64,000 nucleotides of DNA from Marinitoga aeolica. GTDB lineage: Bacteria > Thermotogota > Thermotogae > Petrotogales > Petrotogaceae. The first letter of the stretch is position 1. Every line of letters begins with the position of its first letter. The notes below the pieces were generated by a model. That model was given only the letters and a program-made list of their open reading frames with translations, did no database searches and had not been told where the DNA came from. Made by a program: the position numbers and the translations under genes. The stretch lies in NCBI RefSeq assembly GCF_029910535.1, contig NZ_CP069362.1, forward strand, positions 620,001 to 684,000, given 5' to 3'. Positions 63,498 through 64,000 of this stretch are shown piece after piece.

Positions 63498-64000
63498 ATG
63501 ATTTTTGATACTATTGCCGCCATATCATCACCTTTAGGCACAGGAGCTATATCTGTAATAAGATTAACTGGAAAAAATGTTTTACAGGTTATAGACGATC
63601 TTTTTAGCAACAAAAATCCAGAACCCAAGAAGATGTATTATGGCTGGATAAAAGATAAAAATGAAATAATAGATGAAGTAACATGGGTATACCATAAAGG
63701 GCCCAAAAGTTATACTGGTGAAGATATGCTAGAAATTTTTGGTCATGGTGGAATTTTAGTTACAAAGAAAATTCTAAATATTATCCTATCAAAAAATATA
63801 AGAGAAGCATTACCAGGTGAATTTTCTAAAAGAGCTGTTATGAATAAAAAAATGGATTTAGTAAAGGCCGAAGCTATTAACGAATTAATCCATGCAAATT
63901 CCGAATATGCTTTAAAAGCAGCTGCAAATCAAATGGATGGAAAACTTTCAGAAAAAATACAAATTCTAAAAAAAGAATTATTCAATATCGCTGCAAGAAT
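63498..64000 (+). CDS. mnmE: tRNA modification GTPase MnmE, 5' part
   Basis: Starts MIFDTIAAISSPLGTGAISVIRLTGK, the diagnostic N-terminus of MnmE (TrmE), which with MnmG makes the 5-carboxymethylaminomethyl group of wobble U34. YTGEDMLEIFGHGG (folate-binding region) and ALPGEFSKRAVMNKKMDLVKAEAINELI are also clear. Only the first ~167 codons are in the window; the GTPase domain is beyond. TTAGGGAGTGG precedes the ATG, and repeat copies B and C lie just upstream. Confidence 0.95.
   Translation, partial: MIFDTIAAISSPLGTGAISVIRLTGKNVLQVIDDLFSNKNPEPKKMYYGWIKDKNEIIDEVTWVYHKGPKSYTGEDMLEIFGHGGILVTKKILNIILSKNIREALPGEFSKRAVMNKKMDLVKAEAINELIHANSEYALKAAANQMDGKLSEKIQILKKELFNIAAR

Overview
The window is a contiguous piece of a very AT-rich chromosome. 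Protein content points to Thermotogota, most likely a Petrotogaceae-type organism close to Marinitoga. This is inference: HslV reads like the Thermotoga enzyme, Thermotogota-style house-keeping genes (ispE, purB, trigger factor, tex, ruvB, nadK, asnS, speD/speE, mnmE) sit in short tightly packed operons, ribosome binding sites are strong GGAGG/GGGGG types, and the envelope gene encodes an outer-membrane-barrel-like protein. No rRNA, tRNA, CRISPR array or intact transposase was seen.

Layout. 1-2.5 kb: a secreted hypothetical facing hslV, then a NUDIX gene and ispE. 2.5-11.3 kb: purB, an MBL hydrolase and two GGDEF proteins on the minus strand, with trigger factor and tex on plus. 11.4-17.7 kb: a minus-strand nucleobase-catabolism cluster (xanthine-dehydrogenase-type large subunit, a PLP enzyme, 8-oxoguanine-deaminase-like and cytosine-deaminase-like amidohydrolases). 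17.8-19.7 kb: a GNAT pseudogene and a GH13 enzyme. 19.8-27.5 kb: a seven-gene minus-strand operon ruvB-yggS-yggT-nadK-phoU-like-lptFG/lptD fusion-udg. 27.6-29 kb: a MATE pump. 29-33.6 kb: a 1.2-kb low-coding spacer followed by a compact RiPP-type cluster (two 32-residue Cys/Trp peptides, an RRE-SPASM radical SAM enzyme, an ABC exporter). 33.7-36 kb: asnS and an ADP-ribosylglycohydrolase-like gene. 36.1-43.4 kb: a glycosyltransferase and a sugar ABC importer / RpiR / GH13_18 phosphorylase operon. 43.4-50.7 kb: acyltransferase, GltS-like carrier, NUDIX, lipoprotein, DMT exporter, DUF362 ferredoxin-like protein and a flavin reductase. 50.8-55.8 kb: a parvulin isomerase, then comB-like, histidine phosphatase, Fe-alcohol dehydrogenase and a metalloprotease-like protein. 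55.9-64 kb: a CPBP protease, a radical SAM protein, the spermidine operon with its XRE-cupin regulator, an unknown gene with fliS, two GNAT proteins and the start of mnmE.

Two systems stand out. One is the RiPP locus at 30.19-33.61 kb. Its twin precursors share the core pattern CxFCQxAIVVCxVxW and were too short for routine gene calling. The other is the 1149-residue protein at 20471-23920, which joins an LptF/LptG-type inner-membrane permease to an OstA/LptD-like outer-membrane part in one chain. A third theme is a family of foldback intergenic repeats (29.03, 56.84, 63.01 and 63.19 kb). The three fuller copies carry internal hairpins that mostly present GGA in the loop, reminiscent of CsrA sites; the copy at 29.03 kb has lost its hairpin core.
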